DNA of 64,000 nt, taken from assembly GCA_008638375.1 (NCBI GenBank), contig CM018051.1, forward strand, positions 30,129,344 to 30,193,343, in the 5' to 3' direction. The DNA comes from Nyssa sinensis (Eukaryota > Streptophyta > Magnoliopsida > Cornales > Nyssaceae). This document shows positions 12,444 to 24,054 of the stretch, piece by piece; within the stretch, counting starts at the first letter, position 1; each line of letters starts with the position of its first letter. A program made the translations under genes and the position numbers. The notes beneath the pieces were generated by a model that ran no database searches, had not been told where the DNA came from, and saw nothing but the letters and a program-made list of their open reading frames with translations.

Positions 12444-15400
12444 TGTCACGACCCGAAACCCACCCTGTGCGGATCTCGCATCACAACCGCCACCCTCAGG
12501 CCCGGAGACCTTAGGGCGAAGGCTCGCATAAGCAGCGGTATCGAATAGATGTGCGACATGTGATTGCGGAAGCGTGAAAAACTTTTTCTTTTCTTTTCTT
12601 ATTTTTAAATTACGCACATCCGTCCGGTACTGCCACTCTTTACATAGCATACATGATTTAACATTCAGAGTATAACTAAAAGCTTAGAGACTTTATAAAC
12701 AATACATGTTTGATTGCCCCGTGGGGCTTATACATAACAGGGTACCACTTTACTAATACAACATTTCATACTTAATGTTTGTAGTGCTAGACAAAATTTC
12801 TTGAACATAACATCCAAAAACAACATATTCATCATCATCATCATCCTCAAGTCAAGACTGCTGCTAATCACCTGAAAGGGGGATCCGAACAAAGTCCGGG
12901 TAAGCTAATCTAAGCTTGTGAGCAATTCCAGTATTCTTCATGGGGTTTTCAATTAGCAGTGATTTTTAGTACATAAGGGTTTGTAAAACATTCACCGCCA
13001 ATTGCTCATATACTTGAACATAGAACGTATGCATTTCTTAAAACAGATAGCTTTGAAACATTTAAAGTATTTAAGCTAAACTCGTACTTATTCATATGGA
13101 CTTCAAAACATATAACATGACATGCATTTCTTAAATAGAATATATAAAACTCAAACATATGCATAGTGAAAATGAGGGTAAAAACTTACTTCCATTTTTA
13201 AACATAACATCATATATATGTATTCCTTTAAAACATAAAACTTGAAACATTTAAAGTATTCAAGCAAATCTTGTACTTCTTAAATAGAGTATAAAACTCG
13301 AAACATATGCATAGTAAAAACGGGGGTAAAACCTGCTTCCATTTTCAAACTCATTTGTCATCTTATCTCTTTCATTAGTGGACTCCGTTTCGAACCGAAC
13401 TCCCATATTACTTATAAATGGAGATATCTCATGCCTGGGGGATTAGATCCTGCTACCTGGCATTTTACAGGGCAATTGGGTTCCGTACAACCCAAAATCC
13501 TGCCTATTTTACAAGGCAACTGAAAACTCAGAATCCTGTCTAAGTGCTTATGCACCATTCATCTTGCATTTAAAATACATTTAACATATGAGTATGTCAA
13601 ATAGATATTTCTCAGGGGCACTTTAAAACATAACATTTATAACTTCGTGATAAACATCCGTATACTTGAAATAGGCAAACTCAGAATATTTAACAAGATT
13701 TGTATTTTAACTTAGACATGCTGAAAACACATTTTTAAGAAAACTGTAAAGAAAACATTTACTGAGCATGTCACAATAGGGTTTATAAGAACAGAAATAA
13801 TTTAAAACTGAAATCATATAATATACTGAATTTTGGAATTCAAATACTTCGTATCTTTTGAACTTAAAACCTTTTTAAATCCATGGAGTTAAATCTCCAC
13901 TTCAAATACAGGGTTACTCACCTTGGTCATTTAGGGTTAGTGCTAATAATGCGCTTTCCCACTTTCCTTGTAGTTCCTAAGAACAATTCATAAATATCTC
14001 ATTAACTTCACATTCATTGTAATATCATCTCGATATTTCTTAACTTACGCTTAAATCGTATTAGATCCTAAAACGATTTCATAAATTCATATGTACTTAC
14101 CTTAACTCGTACTCTTAACCTATGACACAATTTAATGTGTTATGAATTTACTTCATTTCAATTTATACTCTTCCGGTAGCTCCATTAATCTTTAAATTAA
14201 AGTTATTTACTTGACATGTTAACGCGTCGCGTCTTCTCGTACTTTACTTCACATGTTTACGTGTCGTGTCTTTCGTATTTCATTTCCTCGTATACGCCTT
14301 AGATTAGCACTTTGGCGTTACTTTAATTTATAGTCATCTGACAGATGCTATTCAACAAATTTTGTCTCTTTATTTTTGACATCTCTTTTGGTCAATAGAC
14401 TCTACCATTGAGTCCGGCGTGTCGAATAAAGTCAGTTTAGGCTTTCCTAAAATTTAATTCGGACTTGTGTATAAAAAGGGGCAAAATGGTCATTTACTTA
14501 TTTACGTGTCATATTTTTCCGCACTTCGTTTCGTAATTTGGACCTCACCATTGGACTCAGAAGGTCCGAGATAGTAAGAATACACTAATAACTTGTTCAT
14601 TTTGAACAAGGGGTATTTTGGTCATTTACCCCTTTACGTGTCTTTATTTTTCGAGGCCCCGTCTAGCAAAACGGATCCTACCATTAGTCTTAGAATGTCC
14701 AAAATAGTAAAAATACACTATTCATATGTTTAATTTGGACTTTATTTACTTCATATATGACACAGGGGCAAAATAGTAATTTTACTTTATTTATTAAATA
14801 ATTAAATTAATTAATTAATTCATTAGTTAATTATTTTTTAGGGGCTTAATTGCATAAATTTCTCATTAGTTGGGCCACAGTATAATTTCATAAAACAGTT
14901 GGGGTCAAACTGTAAATAGAGGAAATCTTGGTTTATTAAATTTTAAATAAATTAGAAAACCAATTGGTTCGGTCCAAATATAAGTGAACCGGTCCGGTCC
15001 GATTGTAAACCAACTGGTCCAGTGGGTTTGCCACGTGTTGCTGATGTCACGATGATGTCAGCCCTAATGTCTTTTAAAATTTAAAACAAAGCGTTGCCGT
15101 ATAATTAAACCTGACTCGTTGGATCCGGTTTGACCCTGACCCGTAACCGACCCGTTTTTAGACCCGACCCGAACAGTGTCATCTTCCCCACGAAGTCGAC
15201 ACTGTTCACAATAAACCCTAGTTTTTTTACAGTTTGATATTTGTGGCATTTTTCAATTCCATTTCTTTTGCTTTCCTTTCCAAAAATTTCCTAATACCCT
15301 AAAACATGTTTTAGTATCAATTTAGGGCTTCGAATATGGCTCAAGCACTCGGTTTAAGCCATGATAACCAGACCTGTAACCCCACGGTTCATGCTCATTT

Positions 15401-15590
15401 CTTGATGATTTTTCATGGGGTTTAGCTTGTTTTGATCCCCTATTCATGGGGATTCAGTTTTCATTTAAAAAAATGGATTAAATCATGAGTTTAAATGTTT
15501 GGGGTGTAAACCCGTAACCTGCAACTTGATATTTGAGGGTCAATTCTTTTGAGTTTTGATCACGGTCATAGGTTTTTAACATGCTTATAA
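12444..15590 (-). repeat. Element B solo LTR, left segment
   Basis: The 3'-side part of the B LTR on the minus strand, including several GGACCTCACCATTGGACTC-type modules (for example near 14538) and a TTAATTAA-rich block near 14810. It ends in TATAA (15586-15590), the left target duplication of element C. No gene. Confidence 0.87.
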
Positions 15591-15906
15591 TGTCACATCC
15601 CGCACCCCACCCTACGCGGATGCCAAAGATATGATGCCAGTTAGCCGCCTTGCCGGTTTTCCCGCCAACAATGCGACCAACTAAAGGCAATCTTCTGAAC
15701 CGTACAATGAATTGCACTCCAAATGTAGGGTCAGAACAGTGGAATTTAAAACCTTTTTATCTCGGGAATGCAACTCAACTATATACCACATAAGTATGTA
15801 CCACAGAGCAAGTCTATAACCAAACAGCTAATAATTCTAACCACAGAGCACATCCATAACAGATATATAACACAGAGTATATCAAATTCCTCCAGAGTAC
15901 CATTTC
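15591..15906 (-). repeat. Element C, first segment
   Basis: The terminal 316 bases of the C LTR, the inverse of E's end at 33540-33729. It ends in ATTTC (15902-15906), the left TSD of element D. Confidence 0.85.
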
Positions 15907-17376
15907 TGTCACATCCCCCAGACCCACCCTGTGCGGATTTGGGGCACGTGACAAAGGCCAGTTAGGCACCCATCGGGTTTTATCAGTTTTTTTTTTTTTT
16001 TGAAAACAAAACCCCGACGGTAATCCTAACCACAGGCCATTCCGATCTAAATCCCAAGCATAATGCATTCAACATATATAATTTAAGCAGCGGAATTTTC
16101 ACAAGAGAATGCATACATATATACTTGGCAGAGCATTCAGGATACATCATAGTCAGTCCTATCTTAATCAAGCTTACAAAACAGTTTCACTACAAAATGT
16201 CATAATTTGTTCAGTTACACAAAAAGTACAAAAATGGTATAGATTCACAAAAATGGGTTATCATTTTATCTGGGGGTCTCCAACATTTTCCCCCTAAGTT
16301 CTGGACCTGCTAAACCTGTCCATCTGAGAGTTCCCCTGAAATTATTTAAATAATGGAATGAGCTTTAAAAAGCCTAGTGAGTAACACGGATATCCAGGTA
16401 AGAGTTTCGAATTCAATCTTTGCTTAAATCACATGGTTAATTAAATCAGTTGGAATTAATAGTTCAATAAATCCAAGTCAAATTCAATAGATCAAAACAG
16501 ATAAACGGTTCAGAGTGCTAGCATATCAATCAGAAGTATAGTTAATCATTTGAGAAACTAAAAACCATGTCATCGGTGATAAAAGCATGCATTTAAAACA
16601 ATTGCATTTAAAACATATGGTATTCGAAACAATTTAGTAGATCAAGGAGCAGTAACTAAACAGTGTTAGAAGTTACTCACCTTCAATATTCGAGTTTGAA
16701 GCTATGAACGGAGCCTTCCTCTTTTCTCCTTAAGCCTAAAACAATTTATAGAGATTTATCAACTCATGACCTTAGACTGAGTAAGTCTACCCTATGATGG
16801 GTTTCATGGAACTAACTTATAGTGGTTAGTTCATAGGTCTTACCTCTTAAGCATTTGGCTTAGGGTTTCAGTGTCTTCACACATTTATCGGTTCTGATTT
16901 TCATAATATGGACCTAATCATTGAGTTCGGAAGGTCGAAGAAGGTCAATTTAGACTCTCTCGGCTTTTAAATCTGGGTTCGGGTATGTCAGGGGTATTTT
17001 GGTCATTTTTGCCGTCACATAATTTCTGTCTCGGGTTCGTCATCTAATCATGTATACAGTCTTACAAGTGTCAGGTCTACTACTGGTATCAGTTCCGTTG
17101 AAATCGGATTTCATTTGGGCCTTGTACAGGGTCAGGGGTATTATGGTAATTTCATACATCATATTTTTTTCGGTACCTCATTTGCAGTCACGGACCTCAC
17201 CATTGGACTCAAGAGGTCCGAGACAGTAGGAATACATATATAACTTATGATTTTTGGACAACGGACTAATTTGGAGTATTTAATTTAATTAAATGATTTT
17301 AATTAAATTAAATTAATTTCAGAATATATATAATATATATATTATTTTTGGCAGAAAAATGAATGGTCGAATAGGG

Positions 17377-17430
17377 TGGCACAGCGGACGCGTGCCACCT
17401 CCCTCTCCAATAGACACCACGTTCGAGTCC
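17377..17430 (+). repeat. tRNA-like cassette 1 in D 3' LTR
   Basis: TGGCACAGCGG (17377-17387) resembles an A box and CGTTCGAGTCC (17420-17430) resembles a B box, on the strand opposite to D. The other LTR carries the same cassette at about 25521-25574. Confidence 0.45.
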
Positions 17431-17521
17431 CATAAGGCGCAAAATGCGTCTTTTATTTCTGGTTTATATTAAATATATAATATATATACATTCTGTCTCA
17501 TAAGGGTCACACGTAGGTGGG

Positions 17522-17596
17522 TGGCCGAGTGGAAAGAAGGGGCACGTGGGTTCTGGAGGTCAGGGGTTCGAAACCCCGTAGCCCCGTTTTTCCTTC
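17522..17596 (+). repeat. tRNA-like cassette 2 in D 3' LTR with Pol III-type terminator
   Basis: TGGCCGAGTGG (17522-17532) is a textbook Leu/Ser-tRNA-type A box. GGTTCGAAACC (17575-17585) matches the B-box consensus GGTTCGAANCC. A T5 run follows at about 17592-17596. I cannot fold a full tRNA, so it is a tRNA-derived or SINE-like remnant rather than a tRNA gene. The copy in the 5' LTR starts at about 25666. Confidence 0.55.
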
Positions 17597-18907
17597 CTTC
17601 CTTTTCTTTTCTTTTTTAAACGTATCAGTTTACACATATAACGCCGAAAACGACGCCGTCCCATTTAATTCGGTGGCGGTCCCGTTGTTTGACACATGTC
17701 CGAGTTGGCACGCGTGGGCTCGGGCAAGTTGGACGAGTTGACTCACCAACTCGTCGTCTTCTTCATCAATTATACACAGTGATGCCCTAATTTCTGCAGA
17801 TCTTTAGCTTCTATTTCGTGAGTTTTAACACACGGTCTCTCTCTGTTTTTCACTCCAATGTGCTGTAAATGTGATTTCCATCAGTTTTGCATTCATAAAC
17901 CAACAAGATATCATCTCAACCAGTGGGGGTAAACTACACAAACCGTGCCTGCAACTCGATACTACATCCTCATTTCTCGACCATTTCATGTGTGGTTTGA
18001 AGCTACGTGACCTACAGACCATAAGGATCAAGACCCTATCTTCATTTTTCAGTTTAGTCTCGAGTTTTAACGGATTGGATTTTAAACCCGTGGGTTCATT
18101 TCCAAATTCGTGGGGCTACAGTGAGTTCTGGAGTCGCGTAGGTAAATATATGAGATACTATTAGGGTCTATTTCAGGTCTCGACATGCAAAATCTCAAAT
18201 GGTTATGGTCGAATCAGACTTGGTGTTTCCAAGCTTCATCAATGGAGGTTGGTTTCGGGTTTCATGGTTCTTGACCTATCCGAGACCTCCAACACACACA
18301 GTATGCTCCAACTAGCTCTTAGGGTCAAAAATAACCATGCATGCAGTCCATTTCTATCAAACAGTTCCAAAATTTACAAAACAAGAATTGAAGATAAATT
18401 TAGAATTTTACCTTTAAACAGTAGCAGTTCACACTCTTGGCTTGGTTCAGGCCTTTCCAAATGTCCCTCAAGCTTCTCAGTTCATGCACCGTGATCCTCA
18501 AGTCCCCCCTTGCACTTCAAATGACCAAATTTTCCTCAAACTCCCTTGCATGCAAAGCTTTCTCCCCCTCTCTCTCACTACACTCTCACACTCTCTCACA
18601 GTCCCTCACGTATGCACACACACACTCACACAATTCTGTATTTTCAGAATTCTCTCAAAAGAGAATTTGATGCAAGTTAGGGCATTTATATATTATAGCT
18701 TCATATACATATAGGGCTATACACATATACATATATGTGAGTGTATCTCTGCCCTTAGTGGGGTTAGTGGCTGCTGACCTGATGGAGGTGATGGAGGGCT
18801 ATGATGAAGGGAATGCATGCAAGGCCATTGGCCAATTTGGGTGGTGGCTTGGGCAAGATTATAGGTTATATACATATATTGCTGTATATATGCACAAAGT
18901 AACCAAC

Positions 18908-18970
18908 AGCCTAGTTGGTAACTTTTTGGGACAGATTTTACCTACCTTGGTAGGTCAAGGGTTCAGTTCC
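18908..18970 (+). repeat. tRNA-like cassette 3 in D 3' LTR
   Basis: AGCCTAGTTGGTAA (18908-18921) resembles an A box and GGTTCAGTTCC (18960-18970) resembles a B box, antisense to the element. The right LTR copy has GGTTCAATTCC at about 27104-27114. The inverse of a similar cassette is in E (28736-28797). Confidence 0.45.
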
Positions 18971-19298
18971 CCTTGGCCTCTCAAGTGACCATTTTCTCCC
19001 ATTTTTCTGGTTAAGGCCCTGTTTGGTTGTCGCAGAATTCCAGTTTCACTGTTTTGGCCTTAACTCCCAATCCGTAACTCCTTTTTTAGTGCGGTTTCTT
19101 TCTGTCACTTCCTACTCAGAATATCTTTCATTAATCAAGGTCCAATGTCAGTTTTTATTTTCTCGAGTTTCCCATAATTAACTAATTTGAGTTTTATCAC
19201 TATTAAAAATAGACATTAAATTAGCTAAACCCGACATTTCATTTCCAAAACAGTTTTCAATACACAAAACATGCCAGTCAAGCAATTGGGGTGTTACA

Positions 19299-19336
19299 TC
19301 CTCCCCCCCTTCAGAAGAGTTTTGTCCGCAAAACTC
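19299..19336 (-). promoter_or_regulatory. Element D polypurine tract and adjacent hairpin
   Basis: On the minus strand AAGGGGGGGAGGA abuts the 3' LTR, the usual plus-strand DNA primer. Directly upstream, 19317-19336 is a perfect 8-bp inverted repeat (GAGTTTTG / CAAAACTC) with a 4-base loop, lying just after the pol stop codon at 19348-19350. Confidence 0.85.
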
Positions 19337-19347
19337 AGTCTACAATA

Positions 19348-21489
19348 TCAAGTAAACAACTCGGGATATTTTTCATGCATTTCAGCTTCAAGTTCCCAGG
19401 TTGCTTCTTTACTAGAGTGATTTCTCCACAAGACTTTGACTAACGGAATTGCCTTGTTACGCAAAGTCTTTTCTTTCCGGTCAAGGATCTGGACTGGCCG
19501 TTCTTCATACGTTAAGTCGTCTCTCAACTTGAGTGGCTCATACTCGACGACTTGCCCCGGTTCTTGTATACACTTTCGTAACATGGATATGTGAAATACA
19601 CGGTGTACCTTGTCCAACTCAGGCGGTAATGCCAGATTATATGCAACCGGGCCAATTCTCTTTAAAATCTCAAAAGGACCAATGTAACGAGGACTTAACT
19701 TACCTTTCTTGCCGAACCGGAGTACTCCCTTTAGTGGCGACACTTTAAGAAACACAAGATCGCCTACTTGGAATTCAAGATCCTTTCTCCGATTGTCGGC
19801 ATAGCTTTTGTACCGGCTCTGGGCCGTTTGCAGTCTGTTCCGGATCCTCTGAATTTGTTCCGTGGTGGCTTGGACTAAATCTGGCCCAAGTAGCTTCTGT
19901 TCACCGGCTTCAACCCAGCAAAGTGGAGATCGGCACCTCCTCCCGTATAGTGCCTCATATGGTGCCATTTTAATGCTGGCTTGGTAACTGTTATTATAGG
20001 CAAACTCGACAAGTGGCAGATGCTCTGCCCAGTTTCCTTTGAAGTCCAGTGTACACAGTCGCAGCATATCCTCCAACATCTGTATCACTCTTTCAGATTG
20101 CCCGTCAGTTTGCGGGTGATATGCTGTACTGAACTTGAGTTCCGTGCCGAGTGCCTCCTGTAGACTTTTCCAGAATCGTGACACAAATCGGGGATCTCGG
20201 TCGGATACAATGGACAATGGTGTGCCATGTAAGCGTACAATTTCCTGAATGTACAATGCGGCAAGCTTCTCTAAGCTATAAGTGGTCCTGACAGGTAGAA
20301 AGTGAGCAGACTTGGTCAATCTGTCCACTATGACCCAGACAGCATCAGAGCCTTTCGGTGACTTGGGAAAACCGGACACAAAATCCATAGTAATATGATC
20401 CCACTTCCATTCCGGAATAGGGAGTGGTTGCAGAAGTCCGCTAGGACGTTGATGCTCAACTTTCACCTGTTGGCATCGTGTGCAGTGAGCAATAAAATTT
20501 GCTACGTCCTTCTGTAATCCGGTCCACCAGTATAACTCCCTGAGGTCATGATACATCTTCGTAATCCCAGGGTGTACCGTGAATCTCGAGGCATGGGCTT
20601 CTTCCAGAATTTCTTTTCTTAACTCGGGTATCTTGGGCACACACAACCTACCTCGATACCGTAGAATTCCGTCCTGAATTCCAAAATCAGCTTTCCCCGT
20701 TGCCTTTACTTCATCACAGATTCTAATCAACTCCTCATCTTGAGTCTGTCCCGCTTTGATTCGCTCCACCAATGTAGATCCAACAGTCAAATTGGCCAGA
20801 CAAGCCGTGCTACCTGGTGGAACTACCTCGATACCCATTTCATCCAGATCTCGAATTAACTCTTCCTGAGAGGTAATCATGTAGGCAAGGCTTCCAGATC
20901 GTCGACTCAAGGCGTCGGCCACCACATTTGCCTTACCCGGATGGTACTGAATAGCCACATCATAATCCTTAATTAGTTCGAGCCATCTTCGCTGCCTCAT
21001 GTTTAATTCCTTCTGTGTGAAGAAATATTTTAAACTCTTGTGATCAGTAAAAATCTCACACACCTCCCCATATAGGTAGTGGCGCCAGATTTTTAGGGCA
21101 AACACCACTGCAGCTAATTCTAGATCATGGGTAGGATAGTTTTGCTCATGAGGTCGGAGCTGTCGGGAAGCATAGGCGATGACTCTATCATTCTGCATAA
21201 GGACACAACCCAGTCCTTTATAAGAGGCGTCACAGTAAATGACAAACTTCCCTTCTCTGGAGGGAATAGTCAATACTGGCGCTGTGGTCAGCTTCTCTTT
21301 TAGCAGCTGGAAACTCTTTTCTTGCTCATCTGCCCAAATGAATGGTACATTACTCTTGGTCAAATGTGTGAGCGGTTTGGCCAACTTTGCAAAATCTTTC
21401 ACAAAACGTCTGTAGTACCCAGCCAGTCCAAGAAAACTTCTAACTTCTGTCACAGTGGTCGGCTGGGGCCAATCCAATATGGCTTCCAC
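19348..21489 (-). CDS. pol: Pol, distal part: RT end, RNase H, integrase, chromodomain
   Basis: This is the continuation of the gag-pol frame after the UAG at 21493-21495; it is not a separate gene and no natural start is implied (the first codon given is GTG). It contains the RT thumb/connection (residues 1-80), and RNase H (about 82-195) with D87, E124, D149 and D192 in [19 protein letters not shown] and ADALSR. Integrase follows: HHCC zinc finger H306, H314, C336, C339, then catalytic D369, D430 and E466 with the D-35-E spacing. The C-terminal GPF/Y-type region ([10 protein letters not shown], 601-610) precedes a chromodomain of about residues 659-712 (YEERPVQIL ... VLWRN ... ATWELE). The chromodomain is known in this group to direct integration to heterochromatic histone marks. 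All catalytic residues I can check are present. It ends 37 bases before the polypurine tract. Confidence 0.93.
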   Translation of the reverse strand: MEAILDWPQPTTVTEVRSFLGLAGYYRRFVKDFAKLAKPLTHLTKSNVPFIWADEQEKSFQLLKEKLTTAPVLTIPSREGKFVIYCDASYKGLGCVLMQNDRVIAYASRQLRPHEQNYPTHDLELAAVVFALKIWRHYLYGEVCEIFTDHKSLKYFFTQKELNMRQRRWLELIKDYDVAIQYHPGKANVVADALSRRSGSLAYMITSQEELIRDLDEMGIEVVPPGSTACLANLTVGSTLVERIKAGQTQDEELIRICDEVKATGKADFGIQDGILRYRGRLCVPKIPELRKEILEEAHASRFTVHPGITKMYHDLRELYWWTGLQKDVANFIAHCTRCQQVKVEHQRPSGLLQPLPIPEWKWDHITMDFVSGFPKSPKGSDAVWVIVDRLTKSAHFLPVRTTYSLEKLAALYIQEIVRLHGTPLSIVSDRDPRFVSRFWKSLQEALGTELKFSTAYHPQTDGQSERVIQMLEDMLRLCTLDFKGNWAEHLPLVEFAYNNSYQASIKMAPYEALYGRRCRSPLCWVEAGEQKLLGPDLVQATTEQIQRIRNRLQTAQSRYKSYADNRRKDLEFQVGDLVFLKVSPLKGVLRFGKKGKLSPRYIGPFEILKRIGPVAYNLALPPELDKVHRVFHISMLRKCIQEPGQVVEYEPLKLRDDLTYEERPVQILDRKEKTLRNKAIPLVKVLWRNHSSKEATWELEAEMHEKYPELFT

Positions 21490-21492
21490 CTT

Positions 21493-21495
21493 CTA
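21493..21495 (-). other. In-frame UAG within RT/RNase H junction
   Basis: The sequence on the minus strand is CCA TAG AAG GTG. Homology continues in the same frame on both sides, so this is a point change (AAG or CAG to TAG would suffice), not a frameshift. The following AAG does not look like a CARYYA-type readthrough context. Confidence 0.9.
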
Positions 21496-23865
21496 TGGAT
21501 CAACAGCGATGCCTTCTTTGGAAATCACATGGCCCAAGAAGGTAATGCTGGACAACCAGAATTCACACTTGCTGAATTTTGCATACAGTCTGTGCTCTCT
21601 CAGGGTTTGTAGTGCTATCCCCAGATGTCTTTCATGCTCCTCCTCGTTGCGCGAGTATACTAGTATATCATCAATAAATACTATGATGAAGTTATCCAAA
21701 TACGGTTTAAAAACCCGGTTCATTAAATCCATGAACGCGGCAGGGGCGTTAGTCATGCCAAAAGGCATGACCAGGAACTCATAGTGACCGTATCGGGTTC
21801 GGAAGGCCGTCTTTGGTACATCAGTATCCTTGACTTTGAGTTGATGGTACCCCAATCTCAAATCAATTTTAGAAAATACACTCGCCCCTTGTAACTGGTC
21901 AAACAATTCATCGATACGCGGAAGAGGGTACTTATTCTTTACCGTCACTTTATTTAGTTCACGGTAATCAATGCACAGTTTTAGGGAGCCATCCTTCTTT
22001 TTCACGAACAACACGGGTGCTCCCCAAGGAGATACACTAGGTCGGATAAACCCTTTCTCCAACAATTCCTCCAATTGGGCTTTCAACTCCCTTAACTCTG
22101 ATGGGGCCATTCGGTAGGGAGTTTTGGATATAGGTTGAGTTCCAGGGATAAGATCGATAGAAAACTCGATCTCTCGATCAACCGTTCCTTGCGGTAGTTC
22201 CTCTGGAAACACGTCGGGAAATTCACACACAACTGGCACTTCGGGTAGTGGGGGATTCAGGGCTTGGGTATCCAAGACACTACATAAATAACCACGACAC
22301 CCTTTCTTTAATAACTTCCCTGCCTGAATGGCAGAGATTAGGTAGGGCGGTGGGGTAATGCCCTTTCCCCTAAACATAAACTCGGGCTGTCCCGGGGGCT
22401 GAAACAATACACTTTTCTCAAAACAATCGATGGTGGCATGATTGTGTGACAACCAATCCATGCCCAATATCACATCAAATCCCTTTATTGCTAAGGGTAT
22501 TAGATTGACTAACAACTCCTGGTCTCCAATCATTACTCTGCAGTTCCGAAGGATCGTGGACCCAATCATTGACATCCCAGAAGGAATTTGTACCGATAAC
22601 AGTTCATCCATAGGTTCAGGTATCTTATGTAATTTATCAACAAAATATGGGGACACAAAAGAATGCGTGGATCCAGGGTCAATCAACACATATGTAGAGA
22701 TTTCAAAAATTGGGAGTATACCTGCTACTACAGCATTCGCAGCAGAGGTGTCTCCTGGTAGCAGTGCAAAGACTCTTCCCGGGCGGCCCTGTGGCTCCTT
22801 GCCTTTATCCTTTGTCTTGGCAAGAGGTGCTGGAATAGGCTTCTGTCCTGCGGTGCCGGTAGTCAAGGCAGGGGTTCTCGGGATTGGTGGATGTTGCGGG
22901 CAATCTTTGACTTGGTGCCCCTTGTCTCCACATCGGTAGCATGCACCAGTCAGTCGGCGACATTCTCCAGGGTGTAAGTTCTGGCAGTGAGGGCATCTGG
23001 ACACTTCCTCAGTTTTCTTCTGACCCTTGTTGCTCTTACTTGGGCCCTCAGTCCTTTGCTTCTTGCTCGGCTGCTCCTTCTTAAAGTTTTTGCCCTTTTT
23101 CTTTCTTTCCTGGTCCTTCAGTTGGTTGAACTCTTCCATGTCCTTTTCAATAACTAGGGCTTTGTTAAGAACATCGGAATAGGTGTGTAATTCAAAGGCT
23201 GAGACTTTAGTCCGTATCCCGATCCGAAGACCTGCGAGGAATTTCCTTGCCCTATTATGCTCTTCCCTCACCAAAAAGGAAGCAAATCTGGACAACGCAG
23301 AGAACTTGGCTGCATATTGAATTACGGTCATGTCCCCTTGTTTTAGGGTGGCGAACTCCTGAATTTTTCTCTCCCGGATTGTAGGGGGAAAGAACATGCC
23401 ATAAAACTTTTCAATAAAATCAGCCCAGGTAATGGTGGGGTTCTGTACTTGCATCTCGAGCCACCACTTGTAAGCCTCTCCCTGTAACATGTAAGTGGCT
23501 AGCATCACTTTCTCGGCTTCCGAACAAATCAAGAGCTTAAAGGTCTTTTCCATTGACATGACCCACAGCTCAGCTTTCTCGGGGTCGGTAACAACATCGA
23601 AAGTCGGGGGTTTGAGCTTATGGAAGCGATCTAACAAGTCATTACGAATGCCGGTTTCCAACGGTTGCGCTGGGGCAGGCAGGGGCGGAACTACCGGAGG
23701 CTCTACAGGGTTATTTGCTGGTCCGGCCTGGTGTTGCTGTAAGGTTCTTGATAGTCCCTCAATGGCCTGGCCGAATTGAGCTAATGTGGCCCGCATTTCC
23801 CATAGGGCTACGCTCTCCGTTGGGGCCCGCGGTTCCCTATTGTTACTCCTAGTTCGAGGCGGCAT
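21493..23865 (-). CDS. gag-pol: Gag, protease and RT (proximal part of gag-pol), ends at premature UAG
   Basis: The start is placed at ATG 23865 (MPPRTRSN), 12 codons inside the maximal frame that opens at 23901, because the N-terminus of this family usually begins there. In numbering from 23901: capsid-like Gag about 85-260 ([14 protein letters not shown]); basic linker 265-297; paired zinc fingers CPHC..H..C at 303-314 and [14 protein letters not shown] at 321-334; protease with D408 in DPGSTHS, followed by ILGMDWL 478-484; RT from about 590 with [10 protein letters not shown] 678-687 and catalytic FIDD 742-745. Translation stops at UAG 21493-21495 after ...GIAVDP, and the frame continues unbroken as [11 protein letters not shown]. 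The product packages element RNA, processes itself and copies it to cDNA. With the UAG, RNase H and integrase would be made only by readthrough. Confidence 0.93.
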   Translation of the reverse strand: MPPRTRSNNREPRAPTESVALWEMRATLAQFGQAIEGLSRTLQQHQAGPANNPVEPPVVPPLPAPAQPLETGIRNDLLDRFHKLKPPTFDVVTDPEKAELWVMSMEKTFKLLICSEAEKVMLATYMLQGEAYKWWLEMQVQNPTITWADFIEKFYGMFFPPTIRERKIQEFATLKQGDMTVIQYAAKFSALSRFASFLVREEHNRARKFLAGLRIGIRTKVSAFELHTYSDVLNKALVIEKDMEEFNQLKDQERKKKGKNFKKEQPSKKQRTEGPSKSNKGQKKTEEVSRCPHCQNLHPGECRRLTGACYRCGDKGHQVKDCPQHPPIPRTPALTTGTAGQKPIPAPLAKTKDKGKEPQGRPGRVFALLPGDTSAANAVVAGILPIFEISTYVLIDPGSTHSFVSPYFVDKLHKIPEPMDELLSVQIPSGMSMIGSTILRNCRVMIGDQELLVNLIPLAIKGFDVILGMDWLSHNHATIDCFEKSVLFQPPGQPEFMFRGKGITPPPYLISAIQAGKLLKKGCRGYLCSVLDTQALNPPLPEVPVVCEFPDVFPEELPQGTVDREIEFSIDLIPGTQPISKTPYRMAPSELRELKAQLEELLEKGFIRPSVSPWGAPVLFVKKKDGSLKLCIDYRELNKVTVKNKYPLPRIDELFDQLQGASVFSKIDLRLGYHQLKVKDTDVPKTAFRTRYGHYEFLVMPFGMTNAPAAFMDLMNRVFKPYLDNFIIVFIDDILVYSRNEEEHERHLGIALQTLREHRLYAKFSKCEFWLSSITFLGHVISKEGIAVDP

Positions 23866-24036
23866 CTGAAGCAAGATAAAAAGTATTCTAAGTATCCTCA
23901 TTCAATATGTCATAGTAAGAATGTCATTCAGGTTGTTCATCGATTCAGAAATTCTATGACTTAAGTATTTGCTTTCTAAGGATTCAGTGTTAAAATAACC
24001 CTAAGGTTTTGGTCTATTCTGACTTTCAAACCTGTA
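23866..24036 (-). other. Element D 5' leader
   Basis: A short untranslated leader between the primer-binding site and the gag start. An in-frame upstream ATG at 23901 would add 12 residues. No other feature is visible. Confidence 0.7.
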
Positions 24037-24048
24037 GCTCTGATACCA
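24037..24048 (-). promoter_or_regulatory. Element D primer-binding site (initiator Met tRNA)
   Basis: On the minus strand TGGTATCAGAGC lies 6 bases after the 5' LTR end. It is complementary to the 3' end of plant initiator-Met tRNA, the standard primer for this group. Confidence 0.92.
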
Positions 24049-24054
24049 CTCTTT

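Larger units (their letters stand above)
15907..19298 (-). repeat. Element D 3' LTR (3.39 kb)
   Basis: Bounded by TGTCACATCCCCC (15907) and GGGGTGTTACA (19298). Near-identical to 24055-27442; visible differences include a T-run length change near 15990 and scattered transitions. It carries three tRNA-like cassettes on its antisense strand (17377-17430, 17522-17590, 18908-18970). Short frames repeated in both copies (for example 17871-18164 and 26015-26308) are carried by the repeat and have no recognisable domain. Confidence 0.93.

Noticed and set aside
17515..17600. Functional tRNA gene
   Set aside because: A and B boxes are present but no acceptor stem or anticodon arm can be formed with confidence.
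19533..22939. Plus-strand frames overlapping gag-pol (for example 22442-22939)
   Set aside because: They are antisense shadows of the recognisable Ty3/gypsy coding sequence.
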